Shown piece after piece: positions 1-6,638 of a DNA stretch of 27,965 bases. The number at the start of each line of letters is the position of its first letter. Positions within the stretch are counted from its first letter, which is position 1. Origin of the DNA: a virus. A model generated the notes under the pieces. That model was not told the origin of the DNA. It ran no database searches and saw only the letters and a program-made list of their open reading frames with translations. The stretch is taken from the IMG/VR virus record IMGVR_UViG_3300048922_000158, positions 1-27,965 of that record, one strand, 5' to 3'. The translations under genes and the position numbers were made by a program.

Positions 1-877
1 CAGCTATAATTTGCAGTAATTCCTCCATGACAGCTTTGGTTAAATAGCCACCTCTCCAATGAAAGGTTAGAACTTTTCCTTTTTTAATTGCTTGTTGGCA
101 ACGTTTTGCTACATCTTCCAGCTTGGTAAAAGAAAGCTTTTTCTCTTTATAATAAAAATGACTATCCTCGTTACACCCAGGAGCTTTGTATATCAAAGCT
201 TCGTGATCCTTAAAAATACTCTTATCATCCAAATTAAAATAGTCATATCTCACTTCTTTTTTCCCTAATGTATTATCAAACGTAGCATCTAAATGATACC
301 AAACTCCATTGATACGAATCACATTCCATGCATGACGATATTTGATGTTCTTATCCGGATTGTTTTCAGAAATAACAACAATACAAGGAATAGACAATTG
401 ATCGCAAAGAATCTTCACAGATTTTGCGATTCCTTCACAAACGCCCACCCCCTGCCCCAATGGGCCTAGAATTTCATGTGAATATTGTTTCTTCAGCTTA
501 TCGTAAGTGACATTTTCACAGATGAAGTCATGGATATATTGCTCCTTTTCCCAGTCACTTTTATCCATTACCACCCGGGCAAGCTTCTCCACTCTGGCTC
601 TCATTGCTAGTTGATGCTCTTTGATTTTATTCTTATCAAACAAGTATTCCGGTTTTATCTTTACCAACGTAGAATCCTCATAGTAAGAGTATCGAAATGT
701 TGGAGCATAAAATATCTCCGGGCAATCAAGCTTTAACTTGTTAAAAATGTCGCTCAGCTCTTTTCCATCGACTCTTTGAACATCGAAGCTTAGTGAAAGC
801 GACTCCAGACCAATCTTCATGACCTGATAAATTTTTTGTTGCTGCTTATCCAACTGACTATAATAATATAATTCCAT
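1..877 (-). CDS. Transglutaminase-like domain protein, 3' end cut by window edge
   Basis: The reading frame runs from an ATG at 877 off the left edge, about 292 codons visible, with a GAGGT ribosome site just upstream. The middle of the protein shows the three parts of a transglutaminase-like (papain-fold) active site in order: Cys in GVCEGIAKS, His in RHAWNV, and Asp in HLDATFD. A segment resembling EKEQYIHDFICENVTYD precedes the Cys, as is usual for this superfamily. No signal peptide or membrane segment is seen in the visible part, so it is probably cytoplasmic. Substrate is unknown; members act as proteases, amidases or peptide-modifying enzymes. The C-terminus lies outside the window. 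The family assignment is firm; a specific function is not. Confidence 0.85.
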   Translation of the reverse strand, partial: MELYYYSQLDKQQQKIYQVMKIGLESLSLSFDVQRVDGKELSDIFNKLKLDCPEIFYAPTFRYSYYEDSTLVKIKPEYLFDKNKIKEHQLAMRARVEKLARVVMDKSDWEKEQYIHDFICENVTYDKLKKQYSHEILGPLGQGVGVCEGIAKSVKILCDQLSIPCIVVISENNPDKNIKYRHAWNVIRINGVWYHLDATFDNTLGKKEVRYDYFNLDDKSIFKDHEALIYKAPGCNEDSHFYYKEKKLSFTKLEDVAKRCQQAIKKGKVLTFHWRGGYLTKAVMEELLQIIA

Positions 878-910
878 TTTACCTCATTTACCATTTCTTC
901 TTTTTAGTAA

Positions 911-986
911 TACAAAATACCAAATCATATTTGAACTGTATTCGTACCGTCATGGCAGTTCAAATCGCCGTAAGTAGTATTTTGTA
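911..986. repeat. Nested inverted repeat upstream of the transglutaminase-like gene
   Basis: Two perfect 10-bp inverted repeats are nested. The outer arms are TACAAAATAC (911-920) and GTATTTTGTA (977-986). The inner arms are ATTTGAACTG (929-938) and CAGTTCAAAT (956-965). No T-tract follows on either strand, so it does not look like a terminator. It lies 34 bp upstream of the start of the minus-strand gene and overlaps a candidate promoter, so an operator is the simplest reading. A small repeat element is the alternative. Confidence 0.6.
935..963 (-). promoter_or_regulatory. Candidate promoter inside the nested dyad
   Basis: On the minus strand a -35-like TTGAAC (958-963) is followed after exactly 17 bp by a -10-like TACAGT (935-940). 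Each hexamer matches the sigma-A consensus at 4 of 6 positions, so this is weak on its own. Both hexamers lie mostly within the inner repeat arms, so a protein bound to the dyad would cover the promoter. It would drive the transglutaminase-like gene. Confidence 0.3.
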
Positions 987-991
987 GTTTA

Positions 992-1185
992 TTAATATTG
1001 AGTTATCCTATATATCCAATCAAATTTAATTGTAGCAAAACAAACTGCTCCTTTATAAACTTTTTTGTAATCAAAATAGTTTCCGGCTTCTATAGATACA
1101 TGATGAAACTCCTTCATATTATAATCCTTTTCTTTCATTGCTTCAATGACTTCTGCTTTTTACCCTTAATTACAATTTTCTCCAC
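992..1185 (-). pseudogene. Small unknown gene broken by a one-base frameshift
   Basis: A textbook ribosome site (AGGAGG, 6 nt spacer) precedes a GTG at 1183-1185. Translation gives MEKIVIKGKK and then stops after 16 codons. The -1 frame, entered at a run of five A on the minus strand (1157-1161), continues for 54 sense codons: it begins AEVIEAMKEKDYN, includes SIEAGNYFDYKK and KGAVCFATIK, and ends DWIYRITQY at a TAA (992-994). Adding one A would give a continuous 64-aa protein. I do not recognise the family. Shorter translation from the internal ATG (48 codons) is possible but has only a weak ribosome site. A sequencing error in the homopolymer is the main alternative to a real mutation. The gene lies between the PTS operon and the transglutaminase-like gene, on the same strand. 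Confidence 0.55.
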
Positions 1186-1236
1186 CTATATCCTCCTAAA
1201 TATTGTATTTTGATCTCTTCCATTATTCACACAAAA

Positions 1237-1264
1237 AAAATGCCTATCATTTGACAGGCATTTT
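1237..1264 (-). terminator. Intrinsic terminator of the PTS operon
   Basis: A 12-bp stem with one G-U pair on the minus strand (arms 1237-1248 and 1253-1264), a 4-nt loop and an eight-T run follows about 40 nt after the stop codon of the EIICB gene. It is the natural end of the PTS transcript. Confidence 0.85.
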
Positions 1265-1304
1265 CTTACATGAAACATGATATTAATATTTATGTAGCAG
1301 AAAC

Positions 1305-2738
1305 TCATTCACACATCTTCTTAAATTCATCAGCCACAAACTGTACCTGGGTTCCCACAATTACTTGCAGGCTGTTCTTTCCAGGTCTGATTACCCCTGT
1401 TACACCTGATGATTTTATCATCTTTTCATTTACTTGCGCCTGATCTATTATTTCAAGCCTTAATCGCGTAATGCAGTTATCAATGCTGGTAATATTGCTC
1501 TTCCCCCCTACTCCTTCTAAAATGATCGCAGCAATCTGGGTATAATCATGATTGGAAAGAGTTATTTTTGTTTCATTTGCATCCTCATCTTCTCGTCCTG
1601 GAGTCTTAAAGTTAAATTTCGTAATTGCCAAACGGAATATAGAATAATAAACAGCAAAATAAGCAAGACCAAGTGGAATAATATAAAGTGGATTCAAAGC
1701 CATTGGAGCTTTAAAACTTAAAACCCAGTCAACAAAACCAGCACTGAAGTTAAATCCGGTACGAACTGGAAGCAAAGAACAGATTGCCAATGAAATACCT
1801 GTCAGGATTGCATGAATCAAATATAGACCTGGCGCAAGGAACATAAATGCAAATTCCAAAGGCTCTGTTACTCCTGTAAAGAAAGAACATACGGCGGCTG
1901 CCAGCAGTAATCCATATACACTTTTCTTCTTTCCAGGCTTTGCTGTATGGTACATAGCTAGAGCTGCCCCTGGAAGACCAAACATCATAACTGGGAAGAA
2001 GCCTGTCATATACTGCCCTGTCTGCCCCAAAGTACCAGTTCCGGCCCAGAAATTCCCAAGGTCATTTACACCGGCAACATCAAACCAGAATACAGAGTTC
2101 AGTGCATGGTGAAGCCCTACCGGTATCAAAAGGCGATTGAAGAAACCATATAAGCCAGCCCCTACAGCTCCCATCCCTAAAATTCCTTTTCCGAATATAA
2201 CCAGCCCTGTATATAAAACAGGCCATACAAAGAACAGGACCAAACAAGCTACCAGAGAGACCAGTGCCGTCACAATGGCTACCGAACGCTTTCCACTAAA
2301 GAATGCCAGAGCATCGGGAAGCTTCGTATTCTTGAACCTGTTATAACAGGTGGAACCGATGATTCCTGATACAATACCAATAAACTGGTTGCTGATTTTT
2401 CCAAAAGCAGCATTTACCTCACTGACATCAATCCCTTTTAACATGGCAACAACTCCTGGAGATAAAATAGTCTGAATCATCAGCCAGGAAACAATTGCTG
2501 CCAACGCCGAGGTTCCTTCGTGATCGTCTGACATTCCTACGCCAACACCAATGGCAAATAAGATAGCCATGTTATCAATAATAGCTCCGCCTGCTTTAAT
2601 CAAAAATGCTGCAATGGCGCTATTGGCTCCCCAGCCGGTGGGGTCAATCCAATACCCGATCCCCATCAAAATGCCTGCCGCAGGCAGACACGCTACTGGA
2701 AGCATTAATGATTTCCCCAGTTTCTGTAAATACTTCAT
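1305..2738 (-). CDS. PTS glucose/N-acetylglucosamine-family EIICB permease
   Basis: This 477-aa membrane permease imports and phosphorylates a hexose of the glucose/GlcNAc class. The EIIC part (about residues 1-390) is strongly hydrophobic and has the family motifs NRLLIPVGLHHALN (201-214) and GVTEPLEF (289-296), whose Glu lies in the sugar-binding region. The EIIB domain follows, with the phosphorylated Cys at C422 in NCITRLRL. No EIIA domain is fused; the separate EIIA gene just upstream supplies it. The ATG at 2736-2738 was chosen because a strong ribosome site (GGGAAGGGAG) lies directly upstream; a frame 15 codons longer would ignore it. Sequence resembles NagE more than PtsG, but the exact sugar cannot be fixed from sequence alone. 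Expression is expected to be controlled by the antitermination leader at 4202-4283. Confidence 0.9.
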   Translation of the reverse strand: MKYLQKLGKSLMLPVACLPAAGILMGIGYWIDPTGWGANSAIAAFLIKAGGAIIDNMAILFAIGVGVGMSDDHEGTSALAAIVSWLMIQTILSPGVVAMLKGIDVSEVNAAFGKISNQFIGIVSGIIGSTCYNRFKNTKLPDALAFFSGKRSVAIVTALVSLVACLVLFFVWPVLYTGLVIFGKGILGMGAVGAGLYGFFNRLLIPVGLHHALNSVFWFDVAGVNDLGNFWAGTGTLGQTGQYMTGFFPVMMFGLPGAALAMYHTAKPGKKKSVYGLLLAAAVCSFFTGVTEPLEFAFMFLAPGLYLIHAILTGISLAICSLLPVRTGFNFSAGFVDWVLSFKAPMALNPLYIIPLGLAYFAVYYSIFRLAITKFNFKTPGREDEDANETKITLSNHDYTQIAAIILEGVGGKSNITSIDNCITRLRLEIIDQAQVNEKMIKSSGVTGVIRPGKNSLQVIVGTQVQFVADEFKKMCE

Positions 2739-2850
2739 AAAGTAACTCCCTTCCCTTTGTCCTTCCGGACATTTTTTATCCACTCCTGCATTACTGCAAG
2801 TTTAGATTTCACCCCTTCAGAATCTTTTTATTCAACCCATTCCCCTACCT

Positions 2851-3342
2851 CTACAACTCAATGATAGGTTCCAGCTCTTTAACCTGCATCCCACTATGGC
2901 ATACCATGTTGGGGTAGCATGATGTATTGCAGACAATAACAGGCGTTATCAACTCATAACCAGCCTCTTTTATTGCCTTCCTGTCAAATTCCAAGAGAAG
3001 CTCTCCTTGTTTCACATGGTCCCCCTGATTTTTAAATGAAGTAAAATGGTCTCCTTTTAAATGGACCGTATCCAGTCCAACATGGATAATTACTTCCGCG
3101 CCTTTTTCAGATGTAACGCTGACTGCATGCTTTGTCTGGAACATAACTGAGACAACTCCGTCAAAAGGTGCCACGATTCTCCCCTTTTCCGGAACGATAG
3201 CAACTCCTTTTCCCAAAATCTCCTGACTAAAAGCAGGGTCATTTACTTCACTTAGAGGAATCGCCTTTCCCTCCACAGGCGCCAATACCCACTCTTTCTC
3301 ATTTTTGTCGCCTAGAAAGATTTTTTTTAATGAACCAAACAT
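2851..3342 (-). CDS. PTS EIIA component, glucose family (Crr-like)
   Basis: This 163-aa soluble phosphocarrier passes phosphate from HPr to the EIIB domain of the neighbouring permease. The EIIA-Glc fold is clear: APVEGKAIPL near residue 21, IVAPFDGVVSV, the supporting His H72 in QTKHAVSV, and the phosphorylated His H87 in IIHVGLDTVHLKG. The length fits the stand-alone family. The C-terminus is unusual, with three Cys (138, 142, 148) in NTSCYPNMVCHSG where stand-alone EIIA proteins usually have none. It is the second gene of the operon, 14 nt after the antiterminator, and a 112-nt spacer without recognisable features separates it from the permease gene. Confidence 0.92.
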   Translation of the reverse strand: MFGSLKKIFLGDKNEKEWVLAPVEGKAIPLSEVNDPAFSQEILGKGVAIVPEKGRIVAPFDGVVSVMFQTKHAVSVTSEKGAEVIIHVGLDTVHLKGDHFTSFKNQGDHVKQGELLLEFDRKAIKEAGYELITPVIVCNTSCYPNMVCHSGMQVKELEPIIEL

Positions 3343-3356
3343 AGATTAACCTCCAC

Positions 3357-4184
3357 TTAAACTCCTAATCTTTTGATATGAATTGCCAAACATGCAATCT
3401 CCTCATCTACTAACTGATAATGATATGTTTCTAATATGTAATCCCTAACTTTGAGACTGCACTCATATTCATACGGGTACATCTTAGATATTGCATGGCT
3501 AAATCCTTCATCTAGATAGTTTGATGGCTCTTTGGCGACAATCCTCTGAGAAAGAAATCTTAAATGGCTGATGAATTGCTGATAATTCAAAGATGTCTCA
3601 TTCAGTTCCCTAGAAAAATGTTCTTTCACAAGTTTAACCACATCTCGTATCAGATTTGTAATACCAATGGTATCCCGCATTGCACTATTGAGTTCAGCAT
3701 TTACGATATGAAGCGCAATGGAGCCCGCTTCATCAACCGGAAGCATGACTCCCACCTTACGCTCAATTAAAGCAATTGCATATTCTCCAATCAGATACTC
3801 CTCTTTGTAAAAGGTCTTTATTTCACTAAGGAGAGGATTTGAAAAATCCATCTTTTGTTTAAAACGATGAATCGCAAAATTTATGTGATCCGTCAGTGTT
3901 ATGTATATATTCTGATTTAAACTTCTGTTTAAAACACTTTTTGCATAGTTGATAATCTCCGTTGAAACCTGAAGATGTTCCAGGGGTAGATTTACAAGAA
4001 GCTCCTTAAACTGATCCATACTTTTTTGATTGTCTAAGCGATACACCTTACTAACCTTATCTTCTGCAATCTCTTTGCCTGGCCTTGCACCGAATCCAAT
4101 TCCCCTACCAATGACAATTATCTCTTTCCCATCAATATCCAGAGCACTTACAATGTTATTGTTAATAATCTTATCAATCCGCAT
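3357..4184 (-). CDS. BglG/LicT-family transcriptional antiterminator
   Basis: A 275-aa RNA-binding regulator. Residues 1-55 form the co-antiterminator (CAT) domain, beginning MRIDKIINNNIVSALD and including VIGRGIGFGARPG. Two PTS regulation domains follow, with all four conserved His visible: H100 (LTDHINFAI) and H159 (ALHIVNAE) in PRD1, H207 (ISHLRFL) and H269 (LAIHIKRL) in PRD2. In this family PTS phosphorylation of these His sets dimerisation, so the protein binds its RAT RNA only when the cognate sugar is available. A matching RAT and terminator lie directly upstream, so it probably controls its own operon. The ATG at 4182-4184 follows AGGTGAGG; an in-frame GTG nine bases upstream belongs to the ribosome site. 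LicT, SacT and GlcT are the alternatives within the family. Confidence 0.92.
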   Translation of the reverse strand: MRIDKIINNNIVSALDIDGKEIIVIGRGIGFGARPGKEIAEDKVSKVYRLDNQKSMDQFKELLVNLPLEHLQVSTEIINYAKSVLNRSLNQNIYITLTDHINFAIHRFKQKMDFSNPLLSEIKTFYKEEYLIGEYAIALIERKVGVMLPVDEAGSIALHIVNAELNSAMRDTIGITNLIRDVVKLVKEHFSRELNETSLNYQQFISHLRFLSQRIVAKEPSNYLDEGFSHAISKMYPYEYECSLKVRDYILETYHYQLVDEEIACLAIHIKRLGV

Positions 4185-4201
4185 AAACCTCACCTGTGAA
4201 T

Positions 4202-4260
4202 AAAAAAAACCAATCTTAATTCAAAAAACAGAATTCTGTTTTCTAAACTAAAATTGGTTT
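4202..4260 (-). terminator. Leader terminator controlled by antitermination
   Basis: On the minus strand the arms 4236-4260 and 4207-4231 pair over 25 bp, with only four G-U wobbles and an AATT loop, and run into eight T. The stem lies between the promoter and the antiterminator gene. Its 5' arm overlaps the RAT site by a few bases (4256-4260), so the two structures are mutually exclusive. Confidence 0.92.
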
Positions 4261-4283
4261 TGCCTGCTTGCCAGTAACAACCC
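4256..4283 (-). promoter_or_regulatory. Ribonucleic antiterminator (RAT) site
   Basis: The minus-strand RNA reads GGGUUGUUACUGGCAAGCAG followed by GCAAAACC. This matches the LicT/SacT-type RAT layout: a G-rich arm, a UUACUG internal loop, then GCAGGCAAAACC. It overlaps the start of the terminator stem. Binding of the unphosphorylated antiterminator would block terminator folding. Match to the family pattern is by eye. Confidence 0.88.
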
Positions 4284-4305
4284 ATTTCGTTATTAAGTTT
4301 TTTTA

Positions 4306-4334
4306 AGCATATCAGTTTTATTTGAAAAAGTCAA
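4306..4334 (-). promoter_or_regulatory. Sigma-A promoter of the PTS operon
   Basis: The minus strand carries TTGACT (4329-4334), a 17-bp spacer and TATGCT (4306-4311). Transcription should start near 4299, about 15 nt before the RAT site. No clear catabolite-response element was found near it. Confidence 0.82.
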
Positions 4335-4349
4335 CAATTTATTTATGCA

Positions 4350-4775
4350 AAACACGGTATTTCAAATACAACATGCACATAAATTTACTTGATACTTTAC
4401 ATTTATTATCTATTTTATTATATTATTAGCTATATCATTCCACTTTTTAGTTACTTTCGCTCAAAAACATTTTTATTTAATTATTATTCATCTAAAACAC
4501 ATTGTATTTTGTGGGTATTAGTAGCCATTAACCTAATTTAATGTTCTATATTTATTCTCTACGCATATCTTTTTGCTTTATTTCGTATTACTTTGTTATC
4601 CTTGCAATAAAGCAAAAATCCCCGAAACATAAGAGTTTCGAGGATTTTAACATTTTTATAATAGAGCTTATTATCTCTTTGATAAGTACAAACCCCCATT
4701 ATATATAGAAGAAACAGCCTTTTGTAAGCAACCTGTAAGAAGTTCAGTTATCAATAGCCTTGAACAAGTTCAGTG
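4350..4775. other. AT-rich gap holding the host/prophage junction
   Basis: No gene of credible length is seen on either strand. The stretch lies between the promoter of a host PTS operon and the last prophage gene, so the prophage attachment site should be here. The part next to the amidase has a 12-bp palindrome TGAACAAGTTCA (4761-4772) and a 9-bp direct repeat AAGTTCAGT (4740-4748 and 4766-4774). These are candidate integrase-arm or core sites, but the other prophage end is needed to define att. No tRNA gene was recognised here. Confidence 0.5.
4615..4648 (-). terminator. Terminator downstream of the prophage lysis genes
   Basis: A 14-bp stem with one wobble position (arms 4615-4628 and 4635-4648) and a 6-nt loop is followed by five T on the minus strand. 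It is about 130 nt after the amidase stop and would end the prophage late transcript before the host PTS operon. A short T-rich stretch on the plus strand means it could also work weakly in that direction. Confidence 0.75.
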
Positions 4776-5543
4776 TTAAAATTCTCCTATTTTCTGCACA
4801 CCGTCTTTATCGGTCACATATAGTGCACACTCTAATCCATGCCCGACCCTTGGTTCAAAATAATAATCCTTGCCATTAATCACCTGCCAGTTTGTAACAG
4901 CATACCCATCATCATTAAAATAATATTTATGACTATTAATAACCCGCCATGAAGATTTATAATAGGTGGTCTTACTATCTGCATACCACCAACCGTTTTT
5001 ATCCTGATTCCACCCCGGTACATATTTAGTCGGTCTTGTTACCAGTGCTGCTTTAAATGCTTCCCATGTGTGCTGTGTGTGATTGTAGACATAAGGATTG
5101 GGGCATATCTTCCCTGTCACATCATGGTGACGAATTACATGGTCCGCAGGTATATTGTACTTTGCCATCAGATCCTTGGTCAGCGCAATGGCTGCCTGTA
5201 CCGTGGCTTCCTCAAAGTACCAGTCCCGGCTCGTGTCTGCCAGGGAACCTTTATTTCGTACACATAATTCAATACCTAAGCTATTACCATTACGACAATC
5301 AGGATGTATGTACTTCTTTGCTCCACAATGCCATGCGATATTGTTATCTACAACAGACTGCCAGATCTCCCCGCTAAATCCCACATAATAATGAGCACTG
5401 GCTCCAATGTACTGAGAAGCATAGTATTTGCAGTTTGCTTCTGCCCCACCTAAAGCACCAACATAGTGAATTACAATATACTTGATACGGTCTGCCTGAC
5501 CGTTACCGTAGTTGTAAGGTGTTAATGATTGATGAATTTCCAT
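4776..5543 (-). CDS. Phage endolysin: N-acetylmuramoyl-L-alanine amidase with cell-wall-binding repeats
   Basis: This 255-aa lytic enzyme cleaves the bond between MurNAc and L-Ala in peptidoglycan. The Amidase_2/PGRP catalytic domain covers about residues 10-155. Its zinc ligands are visible: H26 in IVIHYVG, a His of the pair H139/H140 in RHHDVTGK, and C147 in KICPNP; K145 matches the catalytic Lys of T7 lysozyme. After a linker, residues 175-235 hold aromatic repeats of the choline-binding/CW_binding type (GWWYADSKTTYYKSSW, HKYYFNDDGYAVTNW, KDYYFE), which should target the host wall. No signal peptide is present, so release depends on the holin. The ATG at 5541-5543 follows GGAGG with an 8-nt spacer. 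It is the last gene of the late module, and a hairpin lies just before its ribosome site. Confidence 0.93.
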   Translation of the reverse strand: MEIHQSLTPYNYGNGQADRIKYIVIHYVGALGGAEANCKYYASQYIGASAHYYVGFSGEIWQSVVDNNIAWHCGAKKYIHPDCRNGNSLGIELCVRNKGSLADTSRDWYFEEATVQAAIALTKDLMAKYNIPADHVIRHHDVTGKICPNPYVYNHTQHTWEAFKAALVTRPTKYVPGWNQDKNGWWYADSKTTYYKSSWRVINSHKYYFNDDGYAVTNWQVINGKDYYFEPRVGHGLECALYVTDKDGVQKIGEF

Positions 5544-5565
5544 GATAGAATCCTCCAAAAGAAAA

Positions 5566-5587
5566 GGTCTAGGATTAACCCTAGACC
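5566..5587 (-). terminator. Attenuator-like hairpin between holin and amidase genes
   Basis: A perfect 8-bp stem GGTCTAGG/CCTAGACC with a 6-nt loop is followed on the minus strand by TTTTCTTTT and then directly by the amidase ribosome site. The interrupted T-tract suggests partial termination. It may also act on translation, as it lies within 10 nt of the ribosome site. Confidence 0.6.
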
Positions 5588-5602
5588 CATAATTGCAATA
5601 AA

Positions 5603-6019
5603 TTATTCAGTTACGGCTTTCTTCTTTAAAACGTCTATAGCTTTTGCCAGAACTCCCGGAAGTGGAAGCCCCATAAGCCCGGCATTTTCTGTGATAGAAA
5701 TTAACTCATTGGCTATGAATCCTATTATTACAGCGTCTCTTATGTAATTGGTGCCAATGACCAAATCTAGGCGGTAGGCAATCAAAACAAAGAAAAGAAT
5801 CATACCTTTACGACACAGACCTTTAAAACCTGCTTTTGATTCTAATGCCCCGGTTTCGGTCTTAGTGCTACTTTTAAACACTCCAGCCACAACAAGACCA
5901 GTAATAAAATCAATAGACATGAAGAGTACCAATGTTGCAATGCCAGTATCCCAACCCCCAAATAATGATGCGACAAAACTACCTACCACCCCTGCGGTAG
6001 TACACAGTGCATTTTTCAT
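5603..6019 (-). CDS. Phage holin, TcdE / phage_holin_4 type
   Basis: A 138-aa membrane protein expected to form lesions in the cytoplasmic membrane and release the endolysin. Hydrophobic segments are seen at about residues 8-24, 26-47, 72-90 and 95-110. The pattern LFMSIDFITGLVVAG, followed by a charged stretch with SKAGFKGLCRKG, is typical of the TcdE/phage_holin_4 family, and the length fits. The ATG at 6017-6019 follows GCGAGGAA and is placed 4 nt after the stop of the XkdX gene. A frame 28 codons longer would overlap that gene and was rejected. The position next to the amidase supports the role. Confidence 0.88.
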   Translation of the reverse strand: MKNALCTTAGVVGSFVASLFGGWDTGIATLVLFMSIDFITGLVVAGVFKSSTKTETGALESKAGFKGLCRKGMILFFVLIAYRLDLVIGTNYIRDAVIIGFIANELISITENAGLMGLPLPGVLAKAIDVLKKKAVTE

Positions 6020-6023
6020 ATTC

Positions 6024-6170
6024 TTATTCCTCGCCCTTCTTTTCATAAACCTGTCCTGTGATCTCCTGAAACTCGTCCGCTGTGATCCATTTGCCAACAG
6101 CATTAATTACCCAGGCTAAGGACCATAACTTCGCAACGTAGAAACTCTTTACTTTCTCATACTTACTCAT
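6024..6170 (-). CDS. xkdX: XkdX-family small phage protein
   Basis: A 48-aa protein too short for most ORF cut-offs. It begins MSKYEKVKSFY, continues through LWSLAWVINAVGKW, and has ITADEFQEITGQVY near the C-terminus. This matches the XkdX family (small, Trp-rich N-terminus, IT..E(F/Y)..ITG..Y ending), found between tail-fibre and lysis genes in PBSX-like phages. Function is unknown. Its ATG overlaps the last codons of the upstream gene by 8 nt, and the GGAGGT ribosome site lies inside that gene, so the two are probably translationally coupled. Confidence 0.87.
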   Translation of the reverse strand: MSKYEKVKSFYVAKLWSLAWVINAVGKWITADEFQEITGQVYEKKGEE

Positions 6171-6624
6171 GACGTACCTCCGTTTCAACACCTGATATCA
6201 TCTGCAAATATGCAACCTGTGCATTTAATCCCGTGATCTCTTCCCTTTGTGACTTTACCTCATCCTGAAGACTGGGAGTCCTGTACTCCACAATAACAAC
6301 CGAGTCCATAATCTCTTTGTTTATGTATTTGGGTTTGCCCTCTTCATCGGTTTCCTGTACCTGCTCAATGCCAATGGGGAAGGAAGAATTTAAGGACATT
6401 TGTCCGGTATAGATTAAATTATTTTGTGTCCATTGTTCCACCCCATTTACATCATATTTTATAACTGTGGAGTTTTCGGTAAGATTTTTGTGCATGACCT
6501 GTAAATCATTTGATCCTATGATGATTGCAACCTTGGCAGTATACCCGCTTAAATCGTTTAGGCTACAACTGCCGTTTGCTATGCTATAGGTAGTATTTCC
6601 TACCTTGATACTTTCATTTTTCAT
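6163..6624 (-). CDS. Unrecognised tail-fibre-associated protein
   Basis: This 153-aa protein has no family that I recognise with confidence. The N-terminal 90 residues look like a beta-rich domain (IKVGNTTYSIANGSCSLNDL, KVAIIIGSNDLQVM). The C-terminal 45 residues are charged with heptad-like spacing (LQDEVKSQREEITGLNAQVAYLQM) and could form a coiled coil. An AAGGAGG ribosome site sets the ATG. It sits 14 nt after the tail fibre and before XkdX, where fibre-tip or fibre-linker proteins are common in PBSX-like phages. Role inferred from position only. Confidence 0.8.
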   Translation of the reverse strand: MKNESIKVGNTTYSIANGSCSLNDLSGYTAKVAIIIGSNDLQVMHKNLTENSTVIKYDVNGVEQWTQNNLIYTGQMSLNSSFPIGIEQVQETDEEGKPKYINKEIMDSVVIVEYRTPSLQDEVKSQREEITGLNAQVAYLQMISGVETEVRHE

Positions 6625-6638
6625 TATAATTTCCTCCT

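Noticed and set aside
1157-1161. Programmed -1 frameshift in the small host gene
   Set aside because: The sequence there is T AAA AAG, not a canonical heptamer, and a stop is met in the slipped register; a mutation or error is simpler.
998-1213. 71-codon plus-strand frame in the host gap
   Set aside because: Low-complexity Ile/Phe/Tyr-rich protein, no ribosome site; the minus strand here holds a better explained broken gene.
4335-4400. Catabolite-response (cre) site near the PTS promoter
   Set aside because: A loosely similar TGAAA...TTTTGCA stretch exists but does not fit the consensus spacing.
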